Source: Planctomycetota bacterium (GTDB taxonomy: Bacteria > Planctomycetota > Planctomycetia > Planctomycetales > Planctomycetaceae). From it: DNA of 64,000 nucleotides. The DNA is taken from positions 62,001 to 126,000 of the forward strand of contig JACTNB010000024.1 in NCBI GenBank assembly GCA_014584345.1, written 5' to 3'. Below are positions 55,572 to 64,000 of the stretch, piece after piece. Position numbers and translations under genes: made by a program. Position 1 is the first letter of the stretch. Every line of letters begins with the position of its first letter. Below the pieces are notes generated by a model. That model saw only the letters and a program-made list of their open reading frames with translations, was not told the origin of the DNA and searched no databases.

Positions 55572-55883
55572 GGGAGAATAGTCCTGCAAGGATGGACGGT
55601 TTTAACCGGTTTAACCGGCATGATCGGCAGGGCTGCTATCGGTATAGCAGCGGTTTCCTTCTGTACATTCCGGGGGGGCGTGTCTTATTTTAGCGGCTGT
55701 TCGCGTTCTTTCGTGTTCCCGGAACAACTGGACTCGAATGCTTCGGTTTTTCAGGAAAGTGCTTGACGTAGCCCGTCTGCTGGACGATTCTATGAAAACA
55801 GGGGCGTCTGCGCCCATTTCCGCGTGTTGAATTTGCCGCGGTTCCGCCTGTTCAATTGACCCGTGTGTATCAAGAGGTCTCGG
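55572..55883. other. Intergenic region with hairpin near mutM start
   Basis: About 310 bases between divergent genes. GCTGCTAT (55632-55639) and ATAGCAGC (55644-55651) form a perfect 8-bp stem with a CGGT loop in what would be the mutM leader on the minus strand. TTTAACCGGTTTAACCGG (near 55602) is a tandem repeat with an AACCGGTT palindrome. A TTGACG near 55763 may be the -35 of the DUF1598 gene. No gene is supportable. Confidence 0.5.
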
Positions 55884-57605
55884 ATGAAGAGCCACATGCT
55901 TTCCAGATCGGTGCTGGCAGTTGCGTTACTGACGGTTGTATTCTTCCAGTCCACCAGCAGCGTTCGAGGCGAAAGCCGAAATGTTGCCGATTTAGTGACC
56001 GCCCACCTGTCCGCCGGGGAATTCCAGGCTGCTCTGGAAATCGCGCGATCCGTTCCCGAGGAAGGCGAACGTGCGGTTTTGCTGTCTCAAATTGCCGAAC
56101 AGCAGATACAAGCGGGCGATCTGACCGCTTCCCAGGCCACTCTGCGGCAAATGCCACTGAACCGCACCCGCATTGAACTGGCGGCACGGCGCGCCTCGCG
56201 AGAATCGCTGAACGGCACGGGGGCCGACTTTGATTCCCTGATTGAACTGATCCAGGCCCAAACCAGTGGGCCCTGGCAGGAAATCGACGGCGTGGGGGGA
56301 ACCATCAATGAATATGAAACCGGAGTACGGGTCGACCCGACCGGTTTGCTTTCCCGTCTGACCCGGACCGAGGAAACCAAACGCCTGCAGGAACTGGGAA
56401 TCCAGTCGCGCCAGGCCTCGCTGAATGCCGACATGGCGGTCGATTCAAGTTTGCGGATGGTGTCGCTCACCCGGCTGGAACAAGCCGTGGCCGAACGCCT
56501 GGCCCGCGGGGAACCGGTTGTGGAATCGATGCGGAACTTGGCGGGACTCTATCGCATTCAACATGTGTTCGTGTATCCGGAAACGGGCGAAGTGGTCATC
56601 GCCGGGCCGGCAGCGGGTTGGCAGTACACCGCACAGGGCTTGCCGCTGAGCACTCGCGGAAGCGAACCAACCCTGCAACTGGACGATCTGGTCACCGTGC
56701 TGCGCACCTTTTCCGCGGGCGGGGAAGGGATTTTCGGTTGCTCCATCAATCCCCGCCAGGAAGGCTTGCGCGATCTGAAAGCCTATGTCGAACAATCCCA
56801 GGCCAAGGGGCCGATTTCCTCGACCTCCGTGCGATCCTGGGTGAATCAATTGCAGCGGAAACTTGGGTTGCAGGATGTGGAAATCTACGGCGTGCCTGCC
56901 GCGTCCCGTGTGGCCCGAGTGATTGTCGAGGCCGATTTCCGCATGAAACTGATCGGTATCGGCAAGCTGAATGGCGGAGCTGAAATTCCCAACTATTTCG
57001 ACCTGATGACTTCGGAACAGGTAGCCGACGTCTCCAGCCTCGATGCGCTCCGCTGGTGGCTTTCCCTGCAATGCGAAGCGGTTCTGAAAAGCGAGAACAA
57101 CCAGGCCTTCCAGATTCATAACTCCTCGGTGCTCTGCCAGTCGGAAAATCAATTCGTGAATGCCCAGGGCGAACGGATTCAAACCGGGCAGGCCGAAGCG
57201 ACGAATCGCCTGTTTGCCGCGAATTTCACGGAACATTTCAACAAACTGGCTCAACAGGATCCGGTGTTTGCCGACCTCCGCAACGTCTTTGACCTGGCTT
57301 TGGTGGCGGCGCTCATCCAGAAGGAACAACTGGCGGAAACCGCAGGCTGGGACTACGGCGTGTTCGCGAACGGCGGCCTCTACCAGCCGGCCTTTTACGA
57401 AGCCCCGACCGTGGTCGATTCCGTGGTCAATCATCGTGTCTTCAACAACAGCAACATCGTGGTGCAGGTGGCCGGGGGAGTTCGCGTCGATGCCCGCCGT
57501 CTCGTCGTCGAGCCTCGGGTTTCGCCCCGGCTCAACCAGGTGGCCGTTAATGCCCAGGCCCCGGAACTGGCCGAAGGCCGCTGGTGGTGGGATCTGAACA
57601 AGTAA
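55884..57605 (+). CDS. Exported DUF1598 protein
   Basis: A 573-residue exported protein; ATG 55884 has AAGAGGT upstream (a GTG seven codons earlier has none). Residues 1-29 (MKSHMLSRSVLAVALLTVVFFQSTSSVRG) form a signal peptide. The body matches the planctomycete DUF1598 layout: TGLLSRLTRTEETKRL, RIQHVFVYPETGEVVIAGPAAGW, LGCSINPRQEGL near residue 300, VRSWVNQLQRKLGLQDVEIYGVPAASRVARVIVEADFRMKLIGIGKL, and a C-terminal part with FDLALVAALIQKE. A terminator follows. The function is not known in any organism. Confidence 0.8.
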   Translation: MKSHMLSRSVLAVALLTVVFFQSTSSVRGESRNVADLVTAHLSAGEFQAALEIARSVPEEGERAVLLSQIAEQQIQAGDLTASQATLRQMPLNRTRIELAARRASRESLNGTGADFDSLIELIQAQTSGPWQEIDGVGGTINEYETGVRVDPTGLLSRLTRTEETKRLQELGIQSRQASLNADMAVDSSLRMVSLTRLEQAVAERLARGEPVVESMRNLAGLYRIQHVFVYPETGEVVIAGPAAGWQYTAQGLPLSTRGSEPTLQLDDLVTVLRTFSAGGEGIFGCSINPRQEGLRDLKAYVEQSQAKGPISSTSVRSWVNQLQRKLGLQDVEIYGVPAASRVARVIVEADFRMKLIGIGKLNGGAEIPNYFDLMTSEQVADVSSLDALRWWLSLQCEAVLKSENNQAFQIHNSSVLCQSENQFVNAQGERIQTGQAEATNRLFAANFTEHFNKLAQQDPVFADLRNVFDLALVAALIQKEQLAETAGWDYGVFANGGLYQPAFYEAPTVVDSVVNHRVFNNSNIVVQVAGGVRVDARRLVVEPRVSPRLNQVAVNAQAPELAEGRWWWDLNK

Positions 57606-57650
57606 TCGGGCAGCTTGCGAGCGACGCCCCCAATGCAAGTAAATGACACA

Positions 57651-57677
57651 AAACCGCCCTCCCAGGGCGGTTTTTTT
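57651..57677. terminator. Rho-independent terminator between convergent genes
   Basis: AAACCGCCCT (57651-57660) and AGGGCGGTTT (57664-57673) form a perfect stem with a CCC loop, followed by Ts to 57677. On the minus strand the stem is followed by TTTTG, so it may serve both the DUF1598 gene and the sialidase-like gene. Confidence 0.8.
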
Positions 57678-57843
57678 ATGAATCGAAAACCAGGCATACG
57701 CATCCCGACCTTACCCTTGGGCCTCTCGGCTTTACTTGGCAGGCTTGCCAGGCGGACATGGCTGGGCTTCGGGTCTAGAGTCCGGTGGCGAGGTTGCACG
57801 ACCAGGCTCCGGACAGGCGAGGCTGCGAGATCCGTGGGGCAGA

Positions 57844-60657
57844 TCAAGGCTTGCGTGCGGCCAGGGGACGGGAGATCAGCATTTTCAATTTCGAGTTTTC
57901 GGTTACCAGCTTCCCCGCGAGGACGTCGGCTTCGGTGAAGCGGGCCAGCAGGATTTCACCATCGGTGGCGCGGTTGCGATCATACGAAATGTAAAGGGTG
58001 CCATCGGGCGCCTGAAAACCATCGGGGTAGGAAATTCCGGGGCGATCATCGAGCACCAGGCCCCCCCGCCAGGTTGCTCCATCATCCGCGGAAAGCCAGG
58101 CGCTCAACTGGACGCGTCCGTGATGCGCGTCCAACCGATCCCCATGTTTGATCAGCAGAAGTTCCCCTGAGGCCAGTCGGCGGATGTGAAAGCGGGCGTT
58201 CGGCTGGCGGATGCCCGCGGGTTCCGTCGGGTCGCTCCAGGTTCGCCCCTCGTCCCGCGACGTGCTCTGCATGATCCCCTTGGCCGTGCGGGCCAGCATC
58301 CAAAGCGAGCCATCCCGCCGTTCGACGATCATGTGTTCGTGCCAGTCGGGATTCGGAAAGCGGACACCACCTCTATAGTCCCAGGTTCTCCCTTCGTCCG
58401 TGGAGACAAAAACATTCGCCCCTCGTTGCGGATCCAGTTCAGCAAAGCACCCTTTGAAGGGACCGAAGCCTCCCCGCTGGTCCAGGGAAATGGGCAGCAT
58501 CCATGTACCATTTGAGAGCACCGTGGGCTTGTTCAGGGTTACCCCGTGCCAGATCCGCCGCGGCTCCGACCACTGGGGTACATCGGCATCGGGATTTTCA
58601 CAGAGCGCGGCCCACACTCCCGCCCGACCATCGAACATGTCCATCGACTGATCGAAAATTAACCAGAGCCGGCCCAGGGGGTCGGTCCATAAATTACCGA
58701 CCAGAATGCTGCGCCGCCGGGGCAACTCGGGAGATTGAGCATTCACGACGAGCCGAGGCTTCGACCAGGTTTCCCCGTTGTCGTCGCTGGCCGCCAGTAC
58801 GAAAAAGGCTTCCGGACTGTCCCCCCCCGCCACCCAGCAGGCCCAGAGTCGACCCCCGGGAGTCCGTTCGATTCCGATCGTCATGCCATAATCAAGTTGA
58901 TCATAGTCATATCGAGGCAGGGGAGAGGTGTTCAACACCGGGGGAACCAGGGCGTGCGCGGCGACCCGTTCCATCCGCTGAATGCGCTCGGCTGCCTCCT
59001 CGGGGGTTTCGGTGTCGGCCGGCACCAGCTTCACTTCCGCGCCGGGACCCGTAACCAGGAAGGCGAGTTTGCGCAATTGCAGTCGCTCTCCCTGTTTCAA
59101 CTCCTTTCGCCAGGCATGCACCCGGTTGATCGAACCGGGGAATAGCTGAAACTCCGGGATATCGACTTTCTTGAATCCCAACCGCTGCAAGGTCTCCGCT
59201 TGATTGGCTTCGTGAGGCTGGCTGAGCGTCATCACAAACACCTCGCCCGGGCGGAGACATTCGATGCGGTATCCTTCGATGCTGGTTCGTAGAAAAGGCA
59301 GCCCCAGGAGCACGTCGGGCGCTTCGGTGAGAGTGTATTCTCGATCGGTAAATAATTTCACGCCCACCTTCACGACCGCCGGTTCCTCGGGCGGGACGGG
59401 GAGCGGCTTCCGCAACAGCCCAGCCTGCGAGGCAAACTGGCCTGTTTCTTCCAGTTTGCCGAACATGATGCGCTCCTTGCGACTGGCCGAGGTCTCCCCT
59501 TGAGTCACACAGAGCCAGATGTGCCCCGCGTGCTCGCGAAACGTGGGGTATTGAAAAGACAGTGGCGTTTCAAAGCGATATTTCCGTTCCCAAGTTTTCC
59601 CGTCGCGCGAAATTTCCACATTGAACACGCTGCGGGAGACGCCATGAATTTTTGTGCTTTCCTGCCAGCCGAGATAATACGTGTCGCCGAATCGATCGAA
59701 TGTGGGCTTGGAGTTTGTCCCGTACCGCACGCTGGGCCATTCGGCGGCAACCGTCCACAAACGACCATCCCGGCTGGAACTGAAATAGTAATTGCCATTG
59801 CCGGAATCCTGGCGACAAATGGCCAGCCAGGTTCCATCCGGGAGTCGATTCACCGCCGATTCACTCAGTTGCAACGCTTGCGGTTCGTTGTAATGGCCCA
59901 GCACTTCGAACGTGGCCAGATCCTCGTGCACCAGGGCCAGCGCATTCTGCTTGCCGGGAAAATTGTTGAGGGCAACATACGTTTTGCCCGAAAACGTTTT
60001 GAAGGAATCGAACAGATACAGGCCAAAGTCGCGGGGAGGCTTGTTGAAGCCTTGCGCAGCGGCATCGGCATGAAAGTAATGCGGCTGCATGTCGTGCACT
60101 CCAGAGGCGGTTTTCAATTTGGCCTTGTGTATCCAGGGGGTAAAAGTCCGGCTGGGAATATCGAAATCGATGTACCAGGTTTGTGCCTGCCGCTCACCGG
60201 GCTGTTCGCTGGCAAAATAACAGCGGAGCGTGCTGGCATCCTTCTGGAGGATGCGTGGCACAAAACAGGCTCCCGGGGGGAGCGTGGCATTCTCGAAAAC
60301 CTGCTCCGAACGGGCAAATGGTATTACCTGTTCAAGCTGGAGCGTGCCAAGGTTGACAATGGAAAGGGACACGTAAATTTCCGGCCAGCCCGCGCTCTCG
60401 CCGGAGCGGTTGTCGTTCACTTCCGCCACGATGTAGGCCTGCCCGCCCAGCAACACCATCTCCGCGTCGTGAGCCCCCTTCACCTGGGGAGCCGTCACCG
60501 TCACCAGCCGCTCCAACACTACATCCCCCGCCAGGGCAGCATCCCAGCCAGACGGGACAAGCGATTCCGCCATGCCCCGGGAAGGGATCGCCGGGAATAA
60601 CAGGCAGACAAGAAATAACAGGCAGGCAACACAGGGCAGCAGAAAACGGACTCGCAT
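57844..60657 (-). CDS. Exported two-propeller sialidase-like protein
   Basis: A 937-residue exported protein; ATG 60657 follows GGGGAG by 8 bases, and residues 1-30 form a signal peptide. Two beta-propellers are visible. The first half (to about 400) repeats 'WYFDFDIPSR', 'GTWLAICRQDSGNGNYYFSSSRDGRLW' and 'FDRFGDTYYLGWQESTKIHG'. The second (about 560-930) has Asp-box motifs of BNR/sialidase type: ASDDNGETWSKPRLVV, STDEGRTWDYRGG, STSRDEGRTWSDP, SADDGATWRGG, and ends PDGFQAPDGTLYISYDRNR. A linker near 415-560 has no clear homology. It likely acts on glycans outside the cell; catalytic residues were not mapped. Confidence 0.75.
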   Translation of the reverse strand: MRVRFLLPCVACLLFLVCLLFPAIPSRGMAESLVPSGWDAALAGDVVLERLVTVTAPQVKGAHDAEMVLLGGQAYIVAEVNDNRSGESAGWPEIYVSLSIVNLGTLQLEQVIPFARSEQVFENATLPPGACFVPRILQKDASTLRCYFASEQPGERQAQTWYIDFDIPSRTFTPWIHKAKLKTASGVHDMQPHYFHADAAAQGFNKPPRDFGLYLFDSFKTFSGKTYVALNNFPGKQNALALVHEDLATFEVLGHYNEPQALQLSESAVNRLPDGTWLAICRQDSGNGNYYFSSSRDGRLWTVAAEWPSVRYGTNSKPTFDRFGDTYYLGWQESTKIHGVSRSVFNVEISRDGKTWERKYRFETPLSFQYPTFREHAGHIWLCVTQGETSASRKERIMFGKLEETGQFASQAGLLRKPLPVPPEEPAVVKVGVKLFTDREYTLTEAPDVLLGLPFLRTSIEGYRIECLRPGEVFVMTLSQPHEANQAETLQRLGFKKVDIPEFQLFPGSINRVHAWRKELKQGERLQLRKLAFLVTGPGAEVKLVPADTETPEEAAERIQRMERVAAHALVPPVLNTSPLPRYDYDQLDYGMTIGIERTPGGRLWACWVAGGDSPEAFFVLAASDDNGETWSKPRLVVNAQSPELPRRRSILVGNLWTDPLGRLWLIFDQSMDMFDGRAGVWAALCENPDADVPQWSEPRRIWHGVTLNKPTVLSNGTWMLPISLDQRGGFGPFKGCFAELDPQRGANVFVSTDEGRTWDYRGGVRFPNPDWHEHMIVERRDGSLWMLARTAKGIMQSTSRDEGRTWSDPTEPAGIRQPNARFHIRRLASGELLLIKHGDRLDAHHGRVQLSAWLSADDGATWRGGLVLDDRPGISYPDGFQAPDGTLYISYDRNRATDGEILLARFTEADVLAGKLVTENSKLKMLISRPLAARKP

Positions 60658-60760
60658 GGTCGGACTCCCCTCGCGCTGGAAAACAGGATGCCATCGCATT
60701 TGCGTCCCCTGATGTTAAGCGGATGCGAGCGGGATTCCCAGCCTCACGCCTGCGCGCCGC

Positions 60761-60902
60761 AACTAGCCGCGCCCGTCAGGAAGCGGGCCACACGGGGGCG
60801 GCAACTCGCAATCACTCGTCCGATACAAGGACCACCGAAGTGGACTGTAAAGCGACAATTGCAACTCAAACGTGGCCCGCTTCCCCGCGGGACCGGCTAG
60901 TT
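60761..60902. repeat. 142-bp element with 30-bp terminal inverted repeats (copy 3)
   Basis: Left end AACTAGCCGCGCCCGTCAGG... (60761-60790) and right end (60873-60902), with a few mismatches near CCGCGG. Flanks on both sides read GC next to the end (CCGC-AACTAG ... CTAGTT-GCGC), extending the palindrome. The interior matches copy 2 in inverse orientation. It lies between the sialidase-like gene and the regulator gene. Confidence 0.85.
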
Positions 60903-60949
60903 GCGCGAGGGTGATCGCCCGATAGGGACGCAGTACGTGGCTTTCGCGT

Positions 60950-61720
60950 TCAGGCGAGCGACGTGCCGGCTTCGTTGAGATCGAGCGAGAAGATGCGGGG
61001 CGGGCGCGGACGGCGAGTGCGCTTGCGCTGGGAATCCCTTGATTCCTCCAGTTCCACGGGTTCCGGTGCCAGTTGGTCATCCCCTTCGGCTTTCGGCTGG
61101 ACCTGCCATTTCTGCCACATGTCCATCGGCAGCGTGGAGAGGGTTTCCCAAGTGGCGGACATCCCTTGTTCCAGGTGCTCGGAGACATTTGGCATCTGGG
61201 GCAGCAGGGCCACCGGATTCAGCAGTCGCCCCTGATCCGCCAGCGCGAATGCATTGGGGAACGGCAGTGTGGCTCCCTCGCTCTCCTGTCGGGCCAGCGA
61301 AGCCGTTGCGGCATGTTCCGAACCGGAGGGGGGGAAGTCCGCCGTTTCCGCGCGAGCCGGCCGTTCGGCAACGGGAATAGCGGTGGAGTCGTTGCTGGCC
61401 AGCGAATTCCCGGGAGACGAACGAAAGCCCAGCCATCCCAGCCCCAGGGCTAGCAACATCAGACAGGCAACCATCACTCCACCACCTGTCATGGTATTCA
61501 GGCTGCGTCGTTTCGCAACCCGGGAGGCAGTCGCAGCTTGCGGAGAAGCGAGCGGGCGGATACACCACTGCTGAATGGCCTGTTCGACGAGCAGATGCTC
61601 TTGCCAAAGCCGCGACGTTTCGGGGGATTCGGACGCGCTCTGACGCAAGCTCTCCAGCAGGGCTTGATCGCGGTTGATCACCGCTTGTTCCAGTTTGTTG
61701 CGAAAGGATTGGGGGTTCAC
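60950..61720 (-). CDS. Putative membrane-anchored anti-sigma factor
   Basis: A 256-residue protein with one transmembrane helix at residues 78-99 (GGGVMVACLMLLALGLGWLGF). The cytoplasmic N-terminal 75 residues (LEQAVINRDQALLESLRQSASESPETSRLWQEHLLVEQAIQQW) are helical and bear no HxxxCxxC zinc motif. The periplasmic part is long and low-complexity, ending with basic and Pro-rich residues. It starts 39 bp after an ECF sigma gene, so an anti-sigma role is inferred from order and topology. Overlap of function with the sigma factor is unproven. Confidence 0.65.
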   Translation of the reverse strand: MNPQSFRNKLEQAVINRDQALLESLRQSASESPETSRLWQEHLLVEQAIQQWCIRPLASPQAATASRVAKRRSLNTMTGGGVMVACLMLLALGLGWLGFRSSPGNSLASNDSTAIPVAERPARAETADFPPSGSEHAATASLARQESEGATLPFPNAFALADQGRLLNPVALLPQMPNVSEHLEQGMSATWETLSTLPMDMWQKWQVQPKAEGDDQLAPEPVELEESRDSQRKRTRRPRPPRIFSLDLNEAGTSLA

Positions 61721-61759
61721 GTCAAACTTTCGGGAAATGGCCGGAGCCGTGTGTCGTTC

Positions 61760-62317
61760 TCAGTGGTGTCCTCGGCATCTCAACGATTCGGCCATCCGCA
61801 AGCGGGTGCGGTGCAGCCAGGTTTTGATGGTTCCTTCGGGATGTCCGAGCCGCTCGGCGATTTCCGCGCAGCTCAACTGTTCCCGATAAAACAGTATGAA
61901 ACAGGTCCGTAATTCCGGCTTGAGTTTTGCCAGGCACAATTCGATATCCTCGGCCAGTTCCGCGCGCTGGGCGGGCTGCGCCTCGGGACAGGCCGATTTC
62001 TCGGCCAACTGTTGCTGCAAGCGTTTCCGCAGGGTCACCCGCTGGGCCAGCGTCGTCTTGCAGCGGTTCGAGGCAATTGCCAGCAACCAGGGACGCAAGG
62101 GACGAGTCTGATCCCACTGGTGTAAACTCCGAAACGCCCGCAGGAAGGTATCCTGCATCACGTCTTCACAATCCTCGTGATTTCCCAGGAATCGGTAACA
62201 CAACTGGTATACCGACTGACGAAACCGATTCACGAAATCGCGCGTGCTCTCTCCATCGCCGGAGAGACATCCCCGAACAACCTGCAATTCCGTAGTGAGG
62301 TGATTGCATTCCGTCAT
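61760..62317 (-). CDS. ECF-type RNA polymerase sigma factor
   Basis: A 185-residue sigma factor from ATG 62317 (GTG 62326 is an alternative). Region 2 lies at about 28-95 (FVNRFRQSVYQLCYRFLGNHEDCEDVMQDTFLRAFRSLHQWDQTRPLRPWLLAIASNRCKTTL, with DVMQDTF and the WLLAIASN segment of region 2.4). Region 4 lies at about 120-180 (LCLAKLKPELRTCFILFYREQLSCAEIAERLGHPEGTIKTWLHRTRLRMAESL). It is of usual ECF length and classical in form. It lies upstream of the membrane regulator, with which it forms a likely sigma/anti-sigma unit. Confidence 0.9.
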   Translation of the reverse strand: MTECNHLTTELQVVRGCLSGDGESTRDFVNRFRQSVYQLCYRFLGNHEDCEDVMQDTFLRAFRSLHQWDQTRPLRPWLLAIASNRCKTTLAQRVTLRKRLQQQLAEKSACPEAQPAQRAELAEDIELCLAKLKPELRTCFILFYREQLSCAEIAERLGHPEGTIKTWLHRTRLRMAESLRCRGHH

Positions 62318-62427
62318 TAAATACACCTACCCGCTGGCGGACCAATCCGTTTCAACCGATTTCACGCACCAAGCGTTTTTTGTCAAATCGGGGGAACAAT
62401 GTCTGGCCGGAGCCCGGCAGTTCGCGG

Positions 62428-62640
62428 TTATTTCTGCACGGCTTCCCGCACGATGGTCCGGGCCGCCTTATAGGCATGACGGACCGTGTACAGTCGACTT
62501 TCGATCTGTTCTTCACCGTAATAACGTCCATGTTCGCTCTGGGGCAGCCCGGCCAGAGCGACCGTCAGGGGGAGCAGGTCGATAAATTCCCGGTAGCGAC
62601 GCTGAATATCGGCGTTCGGGTTCGGAGTTGGGTCAGCCAC
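62428..62640 (-). CDS. Small conserved protein of unknown function
   Basis: A 70-residue protein from GTG 62640, chosen because AGGAGAC lies properly upstream; a longer frame reading to 62748 has no site and a Cys/Lys-rich start. The sequence (VADPTPNPNADIQRRYREFIDLLPLTVALAGLPQSEHGRYYGEEQIESRLYTVRHAYKAARTIVREAVQK) is helical and charged, without enzyme motifs. I do not recognise a family. It lies 110 bp upstream of the sigma factor gene on the same strand. Confidence 0.55.
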   Translation of the reverse strand: MADPTPNPNADIQRRYREFIDLLPLTVALAGLPQSEHGRYYGEEQIESRLYTVRHAYKAARTIVREAVQK

Positions 62641-62981
62641 GTTGAATGTCTCCTGGGACAGGATTACGGGAAGAGAGTTCTTTGCCGATCGCGCATCATA
62701 CCAGATGCACCGAGACTTCTTGCAAGAGTTTCCACCAACCCCCCGCAAAAAATTTCACCAGTGGCCGCCCTGCCACTTCCCCCCAGCAAGGGACCCGCGG
62801 GGGAGGGGAGACCGGATCCCGCAGGGCAAATCCAGGAATTATGATGTGGCGGAGGGAGTCCGGCTCTCGTATAATTCCACTTTATGCCCATCGAGATCGC
62901 GAGATCCTTTCCGCCGCATTCCCGCGCTCGCGCGGGTCGCTGGAGGATCCCGGTTCGCGCTATCCGCGGAGGAGAAAACGA
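62641..62981. other. Intergenic region with promoter candidate
   Basis: About 340 bases between divergent genes. TATAAT at 62870-62875 is a perfect -10 hexamer on the plus strand, about 107 bp before the exported TPR/PQQ gene, but the -35 position (TGGCGG) is poor. Nothing else is supportable. Confidence 0.5.
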
Positions 62982-64000
62982 ATGCCAGGCCCGGTTGTTG
63001 TCCCCAGAGATTCTCGTCGAACCGTTTCGTTTCATTCGTTTCGGAAATCCTTTCGCGCCTGCCTGGCCGGGGTCTGTCTCCTGGCCACAACTCCCGGCGC
63101 CTGGGGGCAGGCCGACGAAAAACCTGCCGCAGCGAAACCGGCGGAACAGGCCCAGCCGAAACCAGCCGAGGAAAAACCAGCCGATCGGAATCAGGCTCCG
63201 GTTGTGCAACCGTTGCAGCAAATCATCCAGAATGTGCTCGGCCTGAAGAAACGCGAACTTCCGGCCCCCGAGCAACCACCGGGCGAGGAAGCGGCCCCGC
63301 CCCGAGATGCCATCGATCAGCGAGCCCCCTTGATCCGCGAACAGGAAGCCCTGTTACGCAGCGCGCAAACCCGCATTGATCGTGGACTCTGGCCGGAAGC
63401 ACTGGACATTCTGCAGGCAATTCTCGACGAAGAAGCGGAATCGGTGGTGCTCGGCTCGGATGGCGAATTTCGTTCCATTCGCTGGGAAGCTCAGCAGAAA
63501 ATCGCGCAACTGGGACCGGATGCCCGCCAGCTTTACGAACGGACCTACGGACCCCTGGCCCGACGGTTACTCGATAACGCGAGACAATCCTCCGATTTCG
63601 ACGCCCTGCGACTAGTGGCCGAGCAATATTTCCATACGCAGGCCGGTTACCAGGCCGCAAACTGGATTGCATCCCATCATCTGGACCAGGGCGAATTTGC
63701 CATCGCTGCCCGCTGGTATCAGCGCCTGGAACGGTCCAACGCGGAATTCGTTGGCGATCCCCTATGGCGGTTCAAAGTGGCGGAAACCTATCGTCGCACC
63801 GCCTTCGAAAAGGAGGAACTGCCCGACTGGTTCGAACTGACCACCGAACAGGAACTCGAACTCTCCCGCAGACTCCCTGGGGCCAGCGCCGCCGACGCCA
63901 GGGATCAGTGGCTGAAACTGGCATCGCAATACCAGCGCCCCTTGCGAGACTGGCTGTACCCCGGCGGGACGCGAAACCGCGCGGGACACGCACAGGGATC
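62982..64000 (+). CDS. Exported TPR/PQQ-propeller-type protein (N-terminal part)
   Basis: An open frame from ATG 62982 (GGAGGAG six bases upstream) runs off the end of the window without a stop, at least 339 residues. A hydrophobic signal segment lies at about 20-43 (SFRACLAGVCLLATTPGAWG), followed by Ala/Pro/Lys-rich sequence (EKPAAAKPAEQAQPKPAEEKP). Then come helical repeats (LLRSAQTRIDRGLWPEALDILQAILDEEAESVVLGSDGEFRSIRWEAQQKIAQLGPDARQLYERTYGPLARRLLDNA...AALRLVAEQYFHTQAGYQAANWIASHHLDQGEFAIAARWYQRL). This N-terminal TPR region normally precedes a PQQ-type propeller in planctomycetes; that part lies beyond the window. Confidence 0.7.
   Translation, partial: MPGPVVVPRDSRRTVSFHSFRKSFRACLAGVCLLATTPGAWGQADEKPAAAKPAEQAQPKPAEEKPADRNQAPVVQPLQQIIQNVLGLKKRELPAPEQPPGEEAAPPRDAIDQRAPLIREQEALLRSAQTRIDRGLWPEALDILQAILDEEAESVVLGSDGEFRSIRWEAQQKIAQLGPDARQLYERTYGPLARRLLDNARQSSDFDALRLVAEQYFHTQAGYQAANWIASHHLDQGEFAIAARWYQRLERSNAEFVGDPLWRFKVAETYRRTAFEKEELPDWFELTTEQELELSRRLPGASAADARDQWLKLASQYQRPLRDWLYPGGTRNRAGHAQG

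Noticed and set aside
62642..63379. 245-residue plus frame over the exported TPR gene
   Set aside because: It is in a different frame from the 62982 gene, is Arg/Ser/Pro-rich, and has no domain.

Overview
The window looks like a GC-rich chromosome segment from a planctomycete (order Planctomycetales). The evidence is the set of lineage-typical genes: a DUF1559 prepilin-like protein, a DUF1598 protein, a DUF1080 sugar-hydrolase-type protein, a large exported PVC-type cytochrome c/dehydrogenase, several exported PQQ-propeller proteins, and ECF sigma factors in planctomycete contexts. The assignment rests on gene content read by eye; no 16S gene is present.

Positions 1-14824 are the right-hand part of an integrated tailed phage. 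From left to right it carries the end of one gene, an HK97-type major capsid protein with a terminator behind it, a helix-hairpin-helix protein, connector and neck proteins, the tail tube, a tail-assembly-chaperone pair that looks like a -1 frameshift fusion, the tape measure, and a run of distal tail and accessory genes (two Cys-rich proteins, a glycosyltransferase-like protein, fibre-like proteins and an exported protein). All are on the + strand, and many overlap in ATGA fashion. The phage ends at a 3' fragment of a tRNA-Asp(GUC) gene, which I read as the right attachment site. Integrase, terminase, portal and an intact tRNA-Asp should lie left of the window.

From 14825 to 22900 the host chromosome resumes. 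It holds a decayed HigA/XRE-type antitoxin, a SNF2 helicase with a small partner gene, an ANL-family CoA ligase, a soluble orphan histidine kinase, a tiny exported protein and a DUF1080 protein with a clear terminator.

Positions 22947-37723 form the main metabolic block. An ECF sigma factor is followed by a cyclic-nucleotide-binding-domain protein, the four subunits of a group 3b-type (sulfhydrogenase-like, NAD(P)-linked) [NiFe]-hydrogenase (hydB, hydG, hydD, hydA), a maturation endopeptidase, and the full set hypA-B-F-C-D-E. The genes are tightly packed and on one strand, so the locus is self-contained for making an active enzyme. Phosphoenolpyruvate synthase follows behind its own likely promoter, then a two-CBS-domain protein; this suggests a link between reductant disposal and pyruvate/PEP interconversion.

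From 37992 to the end are mostly exported or housekeeping genes: a frameshifted metallophosphoesterase, a thioredoxin-fold protein with a PQQ-propeller lipoprotein, an unusual sirtuin lacking the zinc cysteines, a GDSL hydrolase with the large cytochrome protein, a MoxR-like ATPase, a methyltransferase, an AI-2E-type transporter, formamidopyrimidine-DNA glycosylase, DUF1598, a two-propeller sialidase-like protein, an ECF sigma/membrane regulator pair, and a partial exported TPR/PQQ-type protein. Three ~140-bp elements with 30-bp terminal inverted repeats, plus partial copies, sit between genes here and form a MITE-like family.
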